Virus record (IMG/VR): IMGVR_UViG_3300029319_009270
Span: 1 to 64,000 of that record
DNA length: 64,000 nt
DNA from: a virus
Reading direction: 5' to 3' (one strand)
The notes below the pieces were generated by a model. The model searched no databases. It had not been told where the DNA came from and saw only the letters and a list, made by a program, of their open reading frames with translations. Positions 25,943 to 35,025 of the stretch are shown here, piece by piece (position 1 is the first letter of the stretch; each line of letters begins with the position of its first letter). The position numbers were made by a program, and so were the translations under genes.

Positions 25943-26218
25943 TTATAAGTCTTTAATGATATCAGATATTCCATTTTGAAAACGCGGGTCTTTTGCGATT
26001 CTTATAATATCTTTTTCAGTATACTCGATACCGTGAAAATTTGCAACTGTTTCTGCTAGCTTTTTTAGACCATCAACACAAACATTGCGTGCTGTTGAAT
26101 GATTCATTTTAAAACCCTTAGAAGTCATAGCTTCAGCAATCTGATGATAGCTTTTTCCTCCCAGCTCAGTAGCCGTTGCATATCCATTATCACTCTTAAA
26201 TCCTTTAGGCATTGACAT
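25943..26218 (-). CDS. HTH protein resembling sigma region 4.2
   Basis: 91 residues. GKSYHQIAEAMTSKGF followed by MNHSTARNVCVDGLKKLAE has the helix-turn-helix order of sigma70 region 4.2 (TLEEIG..., then RERIRQIEAKALRKLR). It lies in the same frame as the sigma gene before it, separated by TAA plus one codon, with GGAG just ahead of its ATG. It may supply the missing -35 recognition part of that sigma factor, or be an independent small DNA-binding regulator. C-terminal residues have no motif. Confidence 0.65.
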   Translation of the reverse strand: MSMPKGFKSDNGYATATELGGKSYHQIAEAMTSKGFKMNHSTARNVCVDGLKKLAETVANFHGIEYTEKDIIRIAKDPRFQNGISDIIKDL

Positions 26219-26221
26219 AAA

Positions 26222-26959
26222 TTACTCCTCTATTTCAAATATTTCTGTTTCGTCTAAATTATCGGTAATTCCAAAACGAAGTCTAATTACTTGTTCTTCG
26301 CGTTTAGTAAGCGTTTTAAAACAATCTGATATCACTGTTCTTAACACTTGATTATCCATCGCTTCTTCCATAGCAATGTGGTAATTATCCGGAATCATCT
26401 CTCCGATTGTTCTAGTTCCACCGTCTTGATATCCGACTTCCTTATCTAAAGAAACCAAATATCTCATTTTAATAGAATTTAAACTAGCTTGCGCCATTTT
26501 TTCTGATACATTTAGAGAACTGCATATTTCTTCAATTGTAGGCTCATGTCCAAATTCTTCCTCATATTGAAGAATCATTTCTTGAATATTTTTTGCAATG
26601 GATACAGCATGGGAAGGTATCCTAACAGTACTCTTATTTGTACTTATGTGACGTGTGACAGATTGTCTAATCCACCAGCACGCATAAGTTGAAAACTTAT
26701 AACCTTTTCGCCAGTCATACTTTTCAACTGCTTTCATAAGACCAATATTTGACTCTTGAATTAAGTCCTCCATACTACAACCTGACTTGTAATACTTCTT
26801 TGCTATGCTAATAGCCAAACGCAAATTCGCAGTGATCATTTTTTCTCTTGCTTTTTCATCACCCTGCTCAATTCTTTTTGCGAGACTAATTTCCTCTTCA
26901 TGTTTAAGTAGCTTATGTCTACCAACTTGTTTAAAATAATGTGTTAACACATCACTCAT
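26222..26959 (-). CDS. RNA polymerase sigma70-family factor lacking region 4.2
   Basis: 245 residues. Region 1.2-like start (YFKQVGRHKLLKHEEE), region 2 (NLRLAISIAKKYY, DLIQESNIGLMKAVEKYDWRKGYKFSTYACWWIRQSVTR, the first part of which contacts core polymerase and the second melts the -10), region 3 and region 4.1 (LTKREEQVIRLRFGI) are present. The protein stops there with NLDETEIFEIEE; the region 4.2 helix-turn-helix is absent but a similar module follows as a separate ORF. It would redirect host RNA polymerase to phage promoters. Confidence 0.88.
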   Translation of the reverse strand: MSDVLTHYFKQVGRHKLLKHEEEISLAKRIEQGDEKAREKMITANLRLAISIAKKYYKSGCSMEDLIQESNIGLMKAVEKYDWRKGYKFSTYACWWIRQSVTRHISTNKSTVRIPSHAVSIAKNIQEMILQYEEEFGHEPTIEEICSSLNVSEKMAQASLNSIKMRYLVSLDKEVGYQDGGTRTIGEMIPDNYHIAMEEAMDNQVLRTVISDCFKTLTKREEQVIRLRFGITDNLDETEIFEIEE

Positions 26960-27032
26960 ACGTACACCTCTTGTTAAATTTTATTTATTAATATTTAAAT
27001 TATAACTTTTAATTAATTAATTTGCATGTGTA

Positions 27033-27287
27033 TTAAGAATAGATTTTTCTATTCTGAATTTCACGCTGGATATAACAAAGATCAATTTCTCTATGCTTTA
27101 CATTTCGCTTTTGTCTTTTCCCTTTGTTAATAACACCTCTAATATCTAAAAATATTTTTCTTAGATCATCATCGGTCATCTTAGCTAAAGTATCTTCTGT
27201 GATAGGTCTTCTTCTAGACCTTGAAAATCCTTTTCCCTTAAAATTTGATAAACGACTATTGTCAGAATTATTTTCTTGCAATGACAT
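27033..27287 (-). CDS. small basic protein
   Basis: 84 residues, Arg/Lys-rich (GKGFSRSRRRP) N-terminus and a helical second half. Possibly nucleic-acid-binding; no family recognised. Confidence 0.5.
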   Translation of the reverse strand: MSLQENNSDNSRLSNFKGKGFSRSRRRPITEDTLAKMTDDDLRKIFLDIRGVINKGKRQKRNVKHREIDLCYIQREIQNRKIYS

Positions 27288-27290
27288 AAC

Positions 27291-27500
27291 TTATCTCACT
27301 AAATATTTATTTTTAATTATCTTGTTAAGAATTTTTTCCAAAGAGTATTTCTCAATGGATATATCCATTATAACATAAAAAGGACTAGTTTTATCATTTT
27401 TTTCAATTATTTTTTTAATTATTTTTTTTCGATACAAATAATCAATAACAATATCGACATAGTCTGGATCGTCAAATAGTATAGTTACTTTTTTTCTCAA
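27291..27500 (-). CDS. small hypothetical protein
   Basis: 69 residues, Lys/Ile-rich, alpha/beta pattern (KKVTILFDDPDYVDIVIDYLY). Very AT-rich codon use. Nothing recognised. Confidence 0.45.
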   Translation of the reverse strand: MRKKVTILFDDPDYVDIVIDYLYRKKIIKKIIEKNDKTSPFYVIMDISIEKYSLEKILNKIIKNKYLVR

Positions 27501-27512
27501 TGAATACTCTAA

Positions 27513-27875
27513 CTAATATAAAATAGGTTTTCCATTTTTAAGTATCGGACGCTTGTTGTACGAAATAACCTTAATTGTTTTTACACCGGGCAGCTGTTTA
27601 ATTGCTTTAGACATTTCATCTAAATTAGCATAAAGATCTGACGATTCCGGTAAGTACTTAATACTTAAACCAATTCTTGCGCCTCCGCCTTGCAACCTAT
27701 CAACTTTTTCTGTCTGCCCTACAACAGCAAACCCGGGTAATGCTCTCATTCGAGTCATTAGATCAGGTACATGTGTATCATAATCTAATGCAATATAAAC
27801 TTCGGTCTTAAATAACTTGTACTTAAGGCGATAAATATTTTCTACAAATATATCTAAATCTTTTTTATTGCTCAT
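27513..27875 (-). CDS. small alpha/beta protein
   Basis: 120 residues with two beta-alpha-beta-like repeats (VYIALDYDTHVPDLMTRMRALPGF; LSIKYLPESSDLYANLDEMSKAI then VKTIKVISY), suggesting a ferredoxin-like fold. It lies downstream of groEL; a chaperone partner role is speculative. Confidence 0.55.
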   Translation of the reverse strand: MSNKKDLDIFVENIYRLKYKLFKTEVYIALDYDTHVPDLMTRMRALPGFAVVGQTEKVDRLQGGGARIGLSIKYLPESSDLYANLDEMSKAIKQLPGVKTIKVISYNKRPILKNGKPILY

Positions 27876-27895
27876 GCATATAAATATCTTTTAGC

Positions 27896-29485
27896 TTAGA
27901 AACTTTCTGTTTCTTTTGAAATTTCTTCCACCATTGCGCATTCTGATGTTAGGAGCAATGTTGCAGCTGAACATGCATTTTGGATCGCGCAACGAACAAC
28001 TTTAACAGGATCAACAACACCTAAGTCAAACATATCTCCAAATTCTTCTTTTCTAGCATCATACCCATAAGACACATGATTTTTTTCCGCAATTTTTTCT
28101 ATAACCATATCAGGAGATCTACCTGTATTTTTAACTATTTGTTTTATCGGGGATAAACATGCTTGCTTTACGATTGAATATCCTGGATCATCTGTGATGT
28201 CACTAGAGCTTATATTATGTGATGCTCTAACTAAAGCGACGCCACCACCTGGAACAATTCCTTCCTGCAAAGCAGCACGTGTTGCATGCAAAGCGTCATC
28301 TACCCTGTCTCGTCTTTCAATCATCTCAGCTTCTGTGCTAGCTCCAACTCGTAATAATGCAACTCCACCGTTTAGCTGATGTGCTCTATATTTTAATGTT
28401 TCATACTCGTTTGTTTCCAAATCAGGTGATTCCATTCTTTGCTTAATACTTTCTAATCTTTCTTTGACGCGTTCATCAACAGACTTGTTAGCAACAAATA
28501 ACGTTGAAGATCTCTTAACAATTACTTTCTTGCAAGTCCCAAGATCATCAACAGTAAAATCATCAATAGAGTTTGAATTGTCAAATACTTTTGCTCCAGT
28601 TAGACATGCTAGGTCATGAAGCATGTCGTACCTAGCACTTCCAAAACCAGGAGACTTAATTGCACAAACTTTTAAATTACCTTTGACTCTGTTAACTACC
28701 AACCCTTGAAGCGCTTCATTGTCAATATCATTTGCAACAACGAGTATAGGCTTCCCAGTTTCCAGCACTGATTCTAGAGGCTTAATGATATCCTTCATTG
28801 TATCTAACTTTTTATTGCATAAAAATACAAAACAATTTTCTAGGAGCGCATGCATCTTATCTTGGTCAGTGATAAAGTATGGGGACAAATATCCTCTATT
28901 TAATTGTACACCTTCCACGATTGTAAGCTCGCTTTTGTAACCTTTGGCTTCTTCGACCAAGACACTCCCGTCAACACCAACCCTAGATATTGCGTTAGTT
29001 ATTAGTTCAGCAATTTCTTCCTCTCCATTAGAAGATATTAGCGCAATCTGTTTAAGCGACTGCTTATTTTCTATAGGCTTGGCTGATTCTTTTAACTGAT
29101 CAACAATATCACTAACAGCACTTTCCATACTTTTTCTCAGTAATACTGAATCTTGTCCTGATGATATCATTCTCAAACCTTGCTCATATAAAGCTTGAGT
29201 CAACACTGTCGCAGTTGTCGTTCCATCTCCTGCTTCCTCAGCAGATCTAGAAGCTGCTTCTTTAACAACTTGAACGCCTAAGTTTTGAAACTGATTTGAA
29301 AGATTAATTGCTTTTGCAACTGTAACACCATCTTTTGTAACAATTGGATGTTGACCAGGTCTTTCAATTAGAACTGTCTTGCCACGTGGTCCCATTGTTG
29401 TTCTAACTGCACTGGCTAATATATCAACACCTTGTCGAATACTTTCCCTTACCTCATGGTCAAATTTAACTACTTTTCTTGTCAT
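27896..29485 (-). CDS. groEL: chaperonin GroEL (phage-encoded)
   Basis: 529 residues, near the usual 548. DGVTVAKAI and GDGTTTATVLTQAL near 84-97 are the ATP-binding signatures; the apical part (VEGVQLNRGYLSPYFITDQ, FGSARYDML) and C-terminal GIVPGGGVAL also match. It lacks the Gly-Gly-Met tail. No GroES gene is found next to it; it may use the host GroES or work alone, as proposed for other jumbo-phage chaperonins. Needed for folding of capsid or other phage proteins. Overlaps the small upstream gene by 4 bases. Confidence 0.94.
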   Translation of the reverse strand: MTRKVVKFDHEVRESIRQGVDILASAVRTTMGPRGKTVLIERPGQHPIVTKDGVTVAKAINLSNQFQNLGVQVVKEAASRSAEEAGDGTTTATVLTQALYEQGLRMISSGQDSVLLRKSMESAVSDIVDQLKESAKPIENKQSLKQIALISSNGEEEIAELITNAISRVGVDGSVLVEEAKGYKSELTIVEGVQLNRGYLSPYFITDQDKMHALLENCFVFLCNKKLDTMKDIIKPLESVLETGKPILVVANDIDNEALQGLVVNRVKGNLKVCAIKSPGFGSARYDMLHDLACLTGAKVFDNSNSIDDFTVDDLGTCKKVIVKRSSTLFVANKSVDERVKERLESIKQRMESPDLETNEYETLKYRAHQLNGGVALLRVGASTEAEMIERRDRVDDALHATRAALQEGIVPGGGVALVRASHNISSSDITDDPGYSIVKQACLSPIKQIVKNTGRSPDMVIEKIAEKNHVSYGYDARKEEFGDMFDLGVVDPVKVVRCAIQNACSAATLLLTSECAMVEEISKETESF

Positions 29486-29673
29486 CCCTTTAAAACCCTT
29501 CTATTTGTAGAACTTTCAATTAATCTTTGGGGTACGTGAATGACTCTTCTAGTTTTTGTCAATATATTTTCTGCAACATACTTATCGCCAACACTAATGG
29601 CAACCTCTGTGTCGGTAATTATTTTTTCTTCCCTTAACAACTCTTGGGTTTGATTACTCAAAGTTTCATTCAT
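29482..29673 (-). CDS. small protein upstream of groEL
   Basis: 63 residues from the ATG at 29673, with GAGAGG 7 bases before. It occupies the position where groES usually lies and overlaps groEL by 4 bases, but it is too short and lacks the GroES mobile loop. No family recognised. Confidence 0.55.
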   Translation of the reverse strand: MNETLSNQTQELLREEKIITDTEVAISVGDKYVAENILTKTRRVIHVPQRLIESSTNRRVLKG

Positions 29674-29674
29674 A

Positions 29675-30475
29675 CTAAAGCCTCTCAAATGTCTTAATAT
29701 AATTGTTCCATGTTTTTTCTTTTAACATTGAATCAAATCCTAACTCGAGAAAATAATCTTGTAAACTTTGAGAATCTAATTTAGATGTTATAATTTCCAT
29801 TTCATTTTCAGCATTACTAAGATCAACCAATCTAATCAAATTTATATTTCTATCAAATATTTCTCGCTTTACAGGGTCTTTTAAGAATTCCATAAGCAAG
29901 TCAGGATTACGCATAAGTTTGTCTGCAGTTTTATCTCCCACTTTGGGAATTCCTTTAATGTTGTCAGTCGGATCGCCTCTCAAGGCTTTCCATGTAACAT
30001 AATCATACGCTGGCTTTTCAATCTCTTTTTTCTTAACGGGATTGTAAAGTGTCACATTGCAAACGTTGTGAAGTTGAATAAAATCAGAATCACTGCTGAT
30101 TACAAAACAATCGTCGCCGTTTTTTGCGTGTTTATAAACATATGTTGCAATAACATCATCGCATTCAAAATCAGGATGTCGAACTGTTATAAAAGGCATG
30201 TATGTTTTAACTGCTTCAATTATTGAAGCCTTCTGTTCATGAAAATGTTTCCCGGGATTTTTTCTATTAGATTTATATTGGCCTTCGCTTAATGTGCTTC
30301 TGTGTTTTGGTTTACCTTCAAGAACAAAATAAACCAAATCAACCTTATACTTGTCAACAAGTGGTCGCACGCCTCTAAAAAAATTATAAATTACGTAATT
30401 ATCTCCCTTGGTAAAACCTGACCTAGCTCTGTAAATTAAGTTATAAGCATCAAGAAACAGTACTCTCTTTTTCAT
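29675..30475 (-). CDS. 5'-3' exonuclease (FEN/RNase H-like)
   Basis: 266 residues. VLFLDAYNLIYRAR supplies the first metal-binding Asp; DFECDDVIATY and VISSDSDFIQL supply the acidic clusters; GDPTDNIKGIPKVGDKTADKL is the helix-hairpin-helix DNA-binding motif of the FEN-1/T4 RNase H family. It removes RNA primers and 5' flaps on the lagging strand. Starts inside the end of the previous gene (26-base overlap), and runs up to the groEL operon. Confidence 0.9.
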   Translation of the reverse strand: MKKRVLFLDAYNLIYRARSGFTKGDNYVIYNFFRGVRPLVDKYKVDLVYFVLEGKPKHRSTLSEGQYKSNRKNPGKHFHEQKASIIEAVKTYMPFITVRHPDFECDDVIATYVYKHAKNGDDCFVISSDSDFIQLHNVCNVTLYNPVKKKEIEKPAYDYVTWKALRGDPTDNIKGIPKVGDKTADKLMRNPDLLMEFLKDPVKREIFDRNINLIRLVDLSNAENEMEIITSKLDSQSLQDYFLELGFDSMLKEKTWNNYIKTFERL

Positions 30476-30989
30476 TAATCACCTCTTCAGCATTATTGCT
30501 TTTATTAGCACCATTTATTATAACACTTTTTATATCTTTTTGCACGTGATTATCATTTTCATTAATTTTTTTACTATCACTACTCTTTGAAAGAACTCTA
30601 GCTTTATCTTTTATCTTGTTGATTGTTTTCTTTTTTTCTACAAACAAGTCCATGACTTCATCAGCTCGAGCTTCTGATGATATGTCAACATATGAATCTC
30701 CAAAGATTTGATCTTTCATTGTTATGGCATTGTTAATTAACTGTTCTACGCTATTCCTAGTGTTATCAAGCATAAAATTTCTAAGTAAAGATATATCATT
30801 AAAAACTCTCGCGGATACCTCGTTAAGTGTTACTGTCGTACCAGCTTTGTCAGGCATTTTTAAAACAAACTGCGTCGATACATCGTTAACAGTTTTTCTT
30901 GTTATCTCTTCCACTATTAAAGCAGGCATAATTTTCAAAGTTTTAGGACTAAGCAAATAAACTACTTGACCCACTTTATAATCTATCAT
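30450..30989 (-). CDS. hypothetical protein
   Basis: 179 residues. N-terminus has an SH3/KOW-like start (YKVGQVVYLLSPKTLKIMPALIVEEI); middle is helical; the C-terminal 60 are disordered, Lys/Asn-rich. Possibly nucleic-acid-binding. No family recognised. Confidence 0.5.
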   Translation of the reverse strand: MIDYKVGQVVYLLSPKTLKIMPALIVEEITRKTVNDVSTQFVLKMPDKAGTTVTLNEVSARVFNDISLLRNFMLDNTRNSVEQLINNAITMKDQIFGDSYVDISSEARADEVMDLFVEKKKTINKIKDKARVLSKSSDSKKINENDNHVQKDIKSVIINGANKSNNAEEVINEKESTVS

Positions 30990-31000
30990 ATTGTCACCAT

Positions 31001-31026
31001 AAAAAAAGCTACCCTAAGGTAGCTTC
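31001..31026 (-). terminator. Rho-independent terminator
   Basis: On the minus strand AAGCTACC, loop TTAG and GGTAGCTT form an eight-pair stem followed by a run of seven T, just below the gene at 31052-31243. Confidence 0.8.
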
Positions 31027-31051
31027 ATTATAACAAGGAAACATGAAAAGT

Positions 31052-31243
31052 TTAATGATTCATTCTGTTTATTTCTTTTTGTAATTGCTCAGTTTCAACT
31101 AAAACTTCTTTTCCTGACGACTGTTTGTAAATTGTTAAATTAAGGTTATTCAATTCTCTCATTAATCTAACTTCACTTCTATGTCCGCCGTAAGTTTGAA
31201 ACAGCCTTATCAACCTTTCAATTGTTTTCTGATGTAATTTCAT
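31052..31243 (-). CDS. small helical protein
   Basis: 63 residues, helical, opening MKLHQKTIERLIRLF, faintly like the targeting helix but without the [LIV]-x-E end. It overlaps the next gene by 4 bases and is followed by a strong terminator. Function unknown. Confidence 0.5.
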   Translation of the reverse strand: MKLHQKTIERLIRLFQTYGGHRSEVRLMRELNNLNLTIYKQSSGKEVLVETEQLQKEINRMNH

Positions 31244-31869
31244 TCGTATCCAAATCCAAGACCAGGAATTAATCTTCCTTGATTAGTGTAACCTTTTCTA
31301 GAGTACTTAGGCTTTTTATTGCCGTACAACCAAGAACTATCGCTTTCATACTCATCAATTTGATCGATTTCACTTAAAATGTTTTGAACCTCTTGAGCAA
31401 CAATTCTTTTTAAATGATTTTCTTGCAATGCTCTTTTACGTCTATCATTATTTTGTTTTCTTGCATTGTCGATTTTCATCAGCTTTTTAGCTCTTCTGAT
31501 TTCACTCATAAGGACTGCTATGTCGACTTCAACCATTTCATTCATAGGATCCATTCCATGGCCCTCGTCATAGTGTCCCATGCCTTCACCATAGTTACCC
31601 TCGTTCTGCTCCTTCGCCTTTTCATCTTCATCATCTTCTCTAGCTTTTTTCATAGCGGCTTTAGCATCATCATGGGCTTTTTTACCGGCGCCGGGTTCTT
31701 TCTTGTCGCCGCCTTCTGATTTCTCATTGAGTTGATTACCGTAATAGAAGTCTGTAACATCACTAAGACCTGGATCTTCAAGATGACTTCTGTTACTTGC
31801 CTCATTTAAGGTTCGTGTGGTGTTTTGAACACCTGCTAATTTACAAATTCTATCAAAGTTAATATGCAT
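31240..31869 (-). CDS. acidic virion/scaffold-like protein
   Basis: 209 residues. N-terminus INFDRICKLAGV, then a long acidic, Lys/Glu/Asp/Gly-rich low-complexity region (45-105) and a basic helical part with HLKRIVAQEVQNILSEID. The composition suits a prohead core or scaffold component. GCAGGAGGAATATG gives a strong start. Function inferred from composition and the surrounding virion candidates. Confidence 0.5.
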   Translation of the reverse strand: MHINFDRICKLAGVQNTTRTLNEASNRSHLEDPGLSDVTDFYYGNQLNEKSEGGDKKEPGAGKKAHDDAKAAMKKAREDDEDEKAKEQNEGNYGEGMGHYDEGHGMDPMNEMVEVDIAVLMSEIRRAKKLMKIDNARKQNNDRRKRALQENHLKRIVAQEVQNILSEIDQIDEYESDSSWLYGNKKPKYSRKGYTNQGRLIPGLGFGYE

Positions 31870-31922
31870 TTCATATTCCTCCTGCGAATAAATATGTAAG
31901 ATAATCTGTTTTTTCTAATTTA

Positions 31923-32273
31923 TTATTCTAAATTATTTCTTACATTCTGACCGATCTTGAGACCTTTTTCTGCAGCAACCTGCAACGGTTCCAGACCCAA
32001 TGCATTTCTGACTTTGTCGTATGTTTGCACATCAAGCTTATTTTTGAGAACAAGCATGTCAGCATACTGGTGTAAATCCCATTCAAAAACGGGTACCTCT
32101 TCACCATTCAACCCGGGTTCTGTTGAGTCTGTCTGCCTACTTTCAAATATAAAAAGCATTCTAGGCATTTCTTCATTTTGCGGAACCATTATAAAAGGTA
32201 TATGCGATGACGTCCCTTCCTCAGATTCCTCGTACATTATTTCTGGTATCCAGTTTGATTTTTTATTTTTCAT
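31923..32273 (-). CDS. hypothetical virion-associated protein
   Basis: 116 residues, with RMLFIFESRQTDSTEPGLNGEEVPVFEWDLHQYADMLVLK in the middle (described, not a known motif) and a helical C-terminus. It lies among virion candidates. No signal peptide. Confidence 0.5.
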   Translation of the reverse strand: MKNKKSNWIPEIMYEESEEGTSSHIPFIMVPQNEEMPRMLFIFESRQTDSTEPGLNGEEVPVFEWDLHQYADMLVLKNKLDVQTYDKVRNALGLEPLQVAAEKGLKIGQNVRNNLE

Positions 32274-32325
32274 TTCATAACCTCTTTGATATCATTATAA
32301 AGAAATAAAAAATTAATGTTAAATT

Positions 32326-33576
32326 TTATTTAAATCGAATTTCTTGTAAATTGTTTGCAACTATATCGATTCCTTTTACAATTTTTTCAATATCAGGCGA
32401 TGCTAATATCGGAGCAGAATATTCTGGTGGTAACACTTTTTTAGCTGGGCCATCCCAATAATGTGATGGATAAATAAATGGATCATGAGTTCTGCTTAAG
32501 AAATATTGAAGCTGCTTTCTTGCATACTTTAATTGTATTACAAAATATTTTAATAAATTTCTAGCAATTCTTTTCGCTAATTTTTTTAACGATTCTTCAG
32601 GAGCCTTTACGCTAGTATTCCTTTCGAAAGGATTTAAAGAGGAAGTTTTATAATCCATATTTAAAGCTAAAGATCTTTGAATTAATTCGCTATTAATATT
32701 GTAGCCATGTGGATTAATTATCAAAGATATGTCAGTAAAAAGCTGATTGACAGCATAATTTGAATATGTAGCTGTTTCAGGAATGTCAGATATTCCTTTG
32801 AAAAGTTGATTAAAACCACGAATTATTTGATTTAAAGTTGTATTAACTTTTGAAGCCATGTAATTAACTGTACTAGCTGATGGTGCTTCACCAAATTTCA
32901 CTGCTTCTGTTATGTAGTAAGGAACCCCTGGCTTTTCTAAGTCTGGCGGAACAGGAGATCCCGGGAGGTTAGGTGGCTGGAATGTTGAAAACAAACCTTT
33001 TGATAAATTTAAAACATCATAAAAATAATAGACCATAAAATTTGATTTAATTTCATTAGTGTAAGTGATAAGTTCAGGTACAATTTTTCCAGATGTTCCT
33101 AAAACTTTATTAGCGATATCGTTTTTAAGCTCTGCGCCCTTACTGTTAATTTCAATTTTAATGACTTCATCAATTTCAGATGTTGTTTCAACATCCTTTG
33201 ATCGATCTAGTAATTTACTAATTTGTCTTCTAACAAACCCAGACTCATCAATTCTTTGAACTTTTACAATTCCACGCTTAGAAACAATGTCTAAAATTTC
33301 AGATTCTGACATCATGATCTGTGAACTATTTTTTTGAGCTAATCGATCTGATTTCTTCTTTAAGAATTTTAAAGTCTGAATAGCACTTTGGAGTCTTGCT
33401 GCTTCTTTTCTATAGAATTTTTTATTTTCAGATTTTTTAATCGTATCTTTGACTAGTTTCAAGTCGTTTATTAATTCGTCAATTTTTGTGCTATAATCTG
33501 GCGTGCCCAATGTTAAAAGCTTTTCTTGAGCAGCAGCTTCTTTTATCATGTTATCAATATTTTTTGATATACTCAT
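32326..33576 (-). CDS. hypothetical helical protein
   Basis: 416 residues. Coiled coil in the first 100, then a Pro-rich stretch near 200 (QPPNLPGSPVPP) and a long helical C-terminal half with basic patches. No catalytic motif. Probably structural, given position between virion candidates. Confidence 0.55.
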   Translation of the reverse strand: MSISKNIDNMIKEAAAQEKLLTLGTPDYSTKIDELINDLKLVKDTIKKSENKKFYRKEAARLQSAIQTLKFLKKKSDRLAQKNSSQIMMSESEILDIVSKRGIVKVQRIDESGFVRRQISKLLDRSKDVETTSEIDEVIKIEINSKGAELKNDIANKVLGTSGKIVPELITYTNEIKSNFMVYYFYDVLNLSKGLFSTFQPPNLPGSPVPPDLEKPGVPYYITEAVKFGEAPSASTVNYMASKVNTTLNQIIRGFNQLFKGISDIPETATYSNYAVNQLFTDISLIINPHGYNINSELIQRSLALNMDYKTSSLNPFERNTSVKAPEESLKKLAKRIARNLLKYFVIQLKYARKQLQYFLSRTHDPFIYPSHYWDGPAKKVLPPEYSAPILASPDIEKIVKGIDIVANNLQEIRFK

Positions 33577-33582
33577 TGCTGT

Positions 33583-34284
33583 TTATCTCGCCATTAAAAC
33601 TCTTATCTTTCTTCTTAGATCTTCTTTTCTTTGATTTTCATTGACTGCTATCGGAGGAGATGTGTCTTCTTCTTCACCTTCCCCTTCTGGCTCTGCTTCA
33701 GCTTTAGGTTCCTCAACATCTGCAGCAGCTTTTTCATCAGCCTTCTCATCTCCCGTAACAAAATCAATTGAAACAGGTGGGTCACCAGGATCTTGTGCAT
33801 CATTACCGCTAACAGATCTATTTAATATTTTTGATAATTCATCTAAGAAAGTATACAAGACTTGTCGTTCATTCTCATCTAATCTTTCATAATAAACATT
33901 TAAACTACCCTCAACTTCGTCATCTTTTAAAGAATGACCAGCCCTTAAATTATTGATAGCTTTTTTAATTGCACCAAAAGAAACTTTTTCAACCGGCTCT
34001 GATTCAGCTTTAGTATCATCAGGTGCATCAGCTGCAGCGCCTTCATCATCTTCAGGCGGTAGTAGATCACCTTCAGCTTCTGCTGCTGCATCACCTTCAT
34101 CTTCAAGAGGTTCGAAAGGTTGATCTTCATCAACCTCTTCAAGTGTGTATACATCCATATCTTTGCGTCTTAGTTCTTGATATTGTCTTGCATAAGGATC
34201 TCTTGATTTCTTGTAAGCTTCTTCTGCTACTAGCTTTAAGAACATATTTAATTGTTTCTCATTTTTAATATTAAAGTTCGACAT
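33583..34284 (-). CDS. acidic virion/prohead-core-like protein
   Basis: 233 residues. MSNFNIKNEKQLNMFLKLVAEEA resembles the targeting helix and ends in V-A-E. Two very acidic Ala/Glu/Asp/Pro stretches (60-110, 175-215) flank a compact helical domain. The C-terminus (RKEDLRRKIRVLMAR) is basic. The pattern is like scaffold/core proteins that are degraded during maturation. Confidence 0.55.
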   Translation of the reverse strand: MSNFNIKNEKQLNMFLKLVAEEAYKKSRDPYARQYQELRRKDMDVYTLEEVDEDQPFEPLEDEGDAAAEAEGDLLPPEDDEGAAADAPDDTKAESEPVEKVSFGAIKKAINNLRAGHSLKDDEVEGSLNVYYERLDENERQVLYTFLDELSKILNRSVSGNDAQDPGDPPVSIDFVTGDEKADEKAAADVEEPKAEAEPEGEGEEEDTSPPIAVNENQRKEDLRRKIRVLMAR

Positions 34285-34618
34285 GTTTCAGTGCTCTCCA
34301 AAATAATTCTTCATCTATAACTATCGTACATAAATCATTTTTTTTATCATTGTCATGATATAATCTAACTAATTTAAATTTCAAAGGAGTGTTAAATTCA
34401 ATTATTTTTTCCCTATAAGTGATATCGTTTAAAACAACTGTTTCTCTTAAATCATCTATAAAATTATTAAATGTTAAATAAGCCTTTTTATTTTCTACAA
34501 GCAATTCCCTAAGTATGTTTACATTGTTATTTTCATTCTTTACATAATTAGTATCGAATAATTTTTCTTTTGTCAAAATATTTTTAAGTGAGTCACTAAT
34601 TAAAAAATTTTCTGACAT
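34271..34618 (-). CDS. hypothetical protein
   Basis: 115 residues, Asn/Leu/Ile-rich; strands in the second half (FKLVRLYHDNDKKNDLCTIVIDEELF). Overlaps the previous gene by 14 bases. Function unknown. Confidence 0.5.
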   Translation of the reverse strand: MSENFLISDSLKNILTKEKLFDTNYVKNENNNVNILRELLVENKKAYLTFNNFIDDLRETVVLNDITYREKIIEFNTPLKFKLVRLYHDNDKKNDLCTIVIDEELFWRALKHVEL

Positions 34619-34620
34619 TT

Positions 34621-35025
34621 TTAATTCTCAATAAAATAATTGACATCTGAATAAAGTTCATCACTTATTTTTTTAATTTTTTTATCTTGTATTGTAATTC
34701 CATCAAAACCATGTGTATAAGTTTCTACTATAACCTCTAAATTATCAACAACAATTTTGCAATGGTGATTAATTTCAAATTGATATTTGTATAATTCGTT
34801 AACAAAATACATGACATGTTTCTTATCTTTAAAAGTATAAGTACGAACTAATCTTTCGGGATTAGTCGCAATAACCCACTCAGAATTATCCTCAATACTT
34901 ATTGGAATATCACCTTGCGGATTCGAATCAAAATGCTTCATCCCTAAAAGAGCATTGCTAATTTTTGCTAAATCAACTGTATCGTTAACATCATTGCTTT
35001 CCCTTAAATATCTTATTAAACTCAC
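34621..35025 (-). CDS. pterin-4a-carbinolamine-dehydratase-like protein
   Basis: 134 residues. Residues about 60-130 (LVRTYTFKDKKHVMYFV...INHHCKIVVDNLEVIVETYTHGFDGIT) match the PCD/DCoH pattern: a strand-helix start, then the catalytic-type E(I/L)NHHP(x)hhh segment, with NHH retained but Pro replaced by Cys, and a T-H-x-x-x-G-I/L-T end. The enzyme dehydrates 4a-hydroxytetrahydropterins; family members also act as dimerisation factors. The N-terminus MSLIRYLRES, L-R-E then Ser, suggests packaging in the capsid. Confidence 0.55.
   Translation of the reverse strand: MSLIRYLRESNDVNDTVDLAKISNALLGMKHFDSNPQGDIPISIEDNSEWVIATNPERLVRTYTFKDKKHVMYFVNELYKYQFEINHHCKIVVDNLEVIVETYTHGFDGITIQDKKIKKISDELYSDVNYFIEN

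Noticed and set aside
29482-29673. GroES gene upstream of groEL
   Set aside because: Too short and without the mobile loop or roof hairpin pattern; kept as unknown.
31414-31719. Plus-strand open frame opposite the acidic protein gene
   Set aside because: It is an antisense shadow; no ribosome binding site, and composition typical of reverse-complement Lys/Glu-rich DNA.
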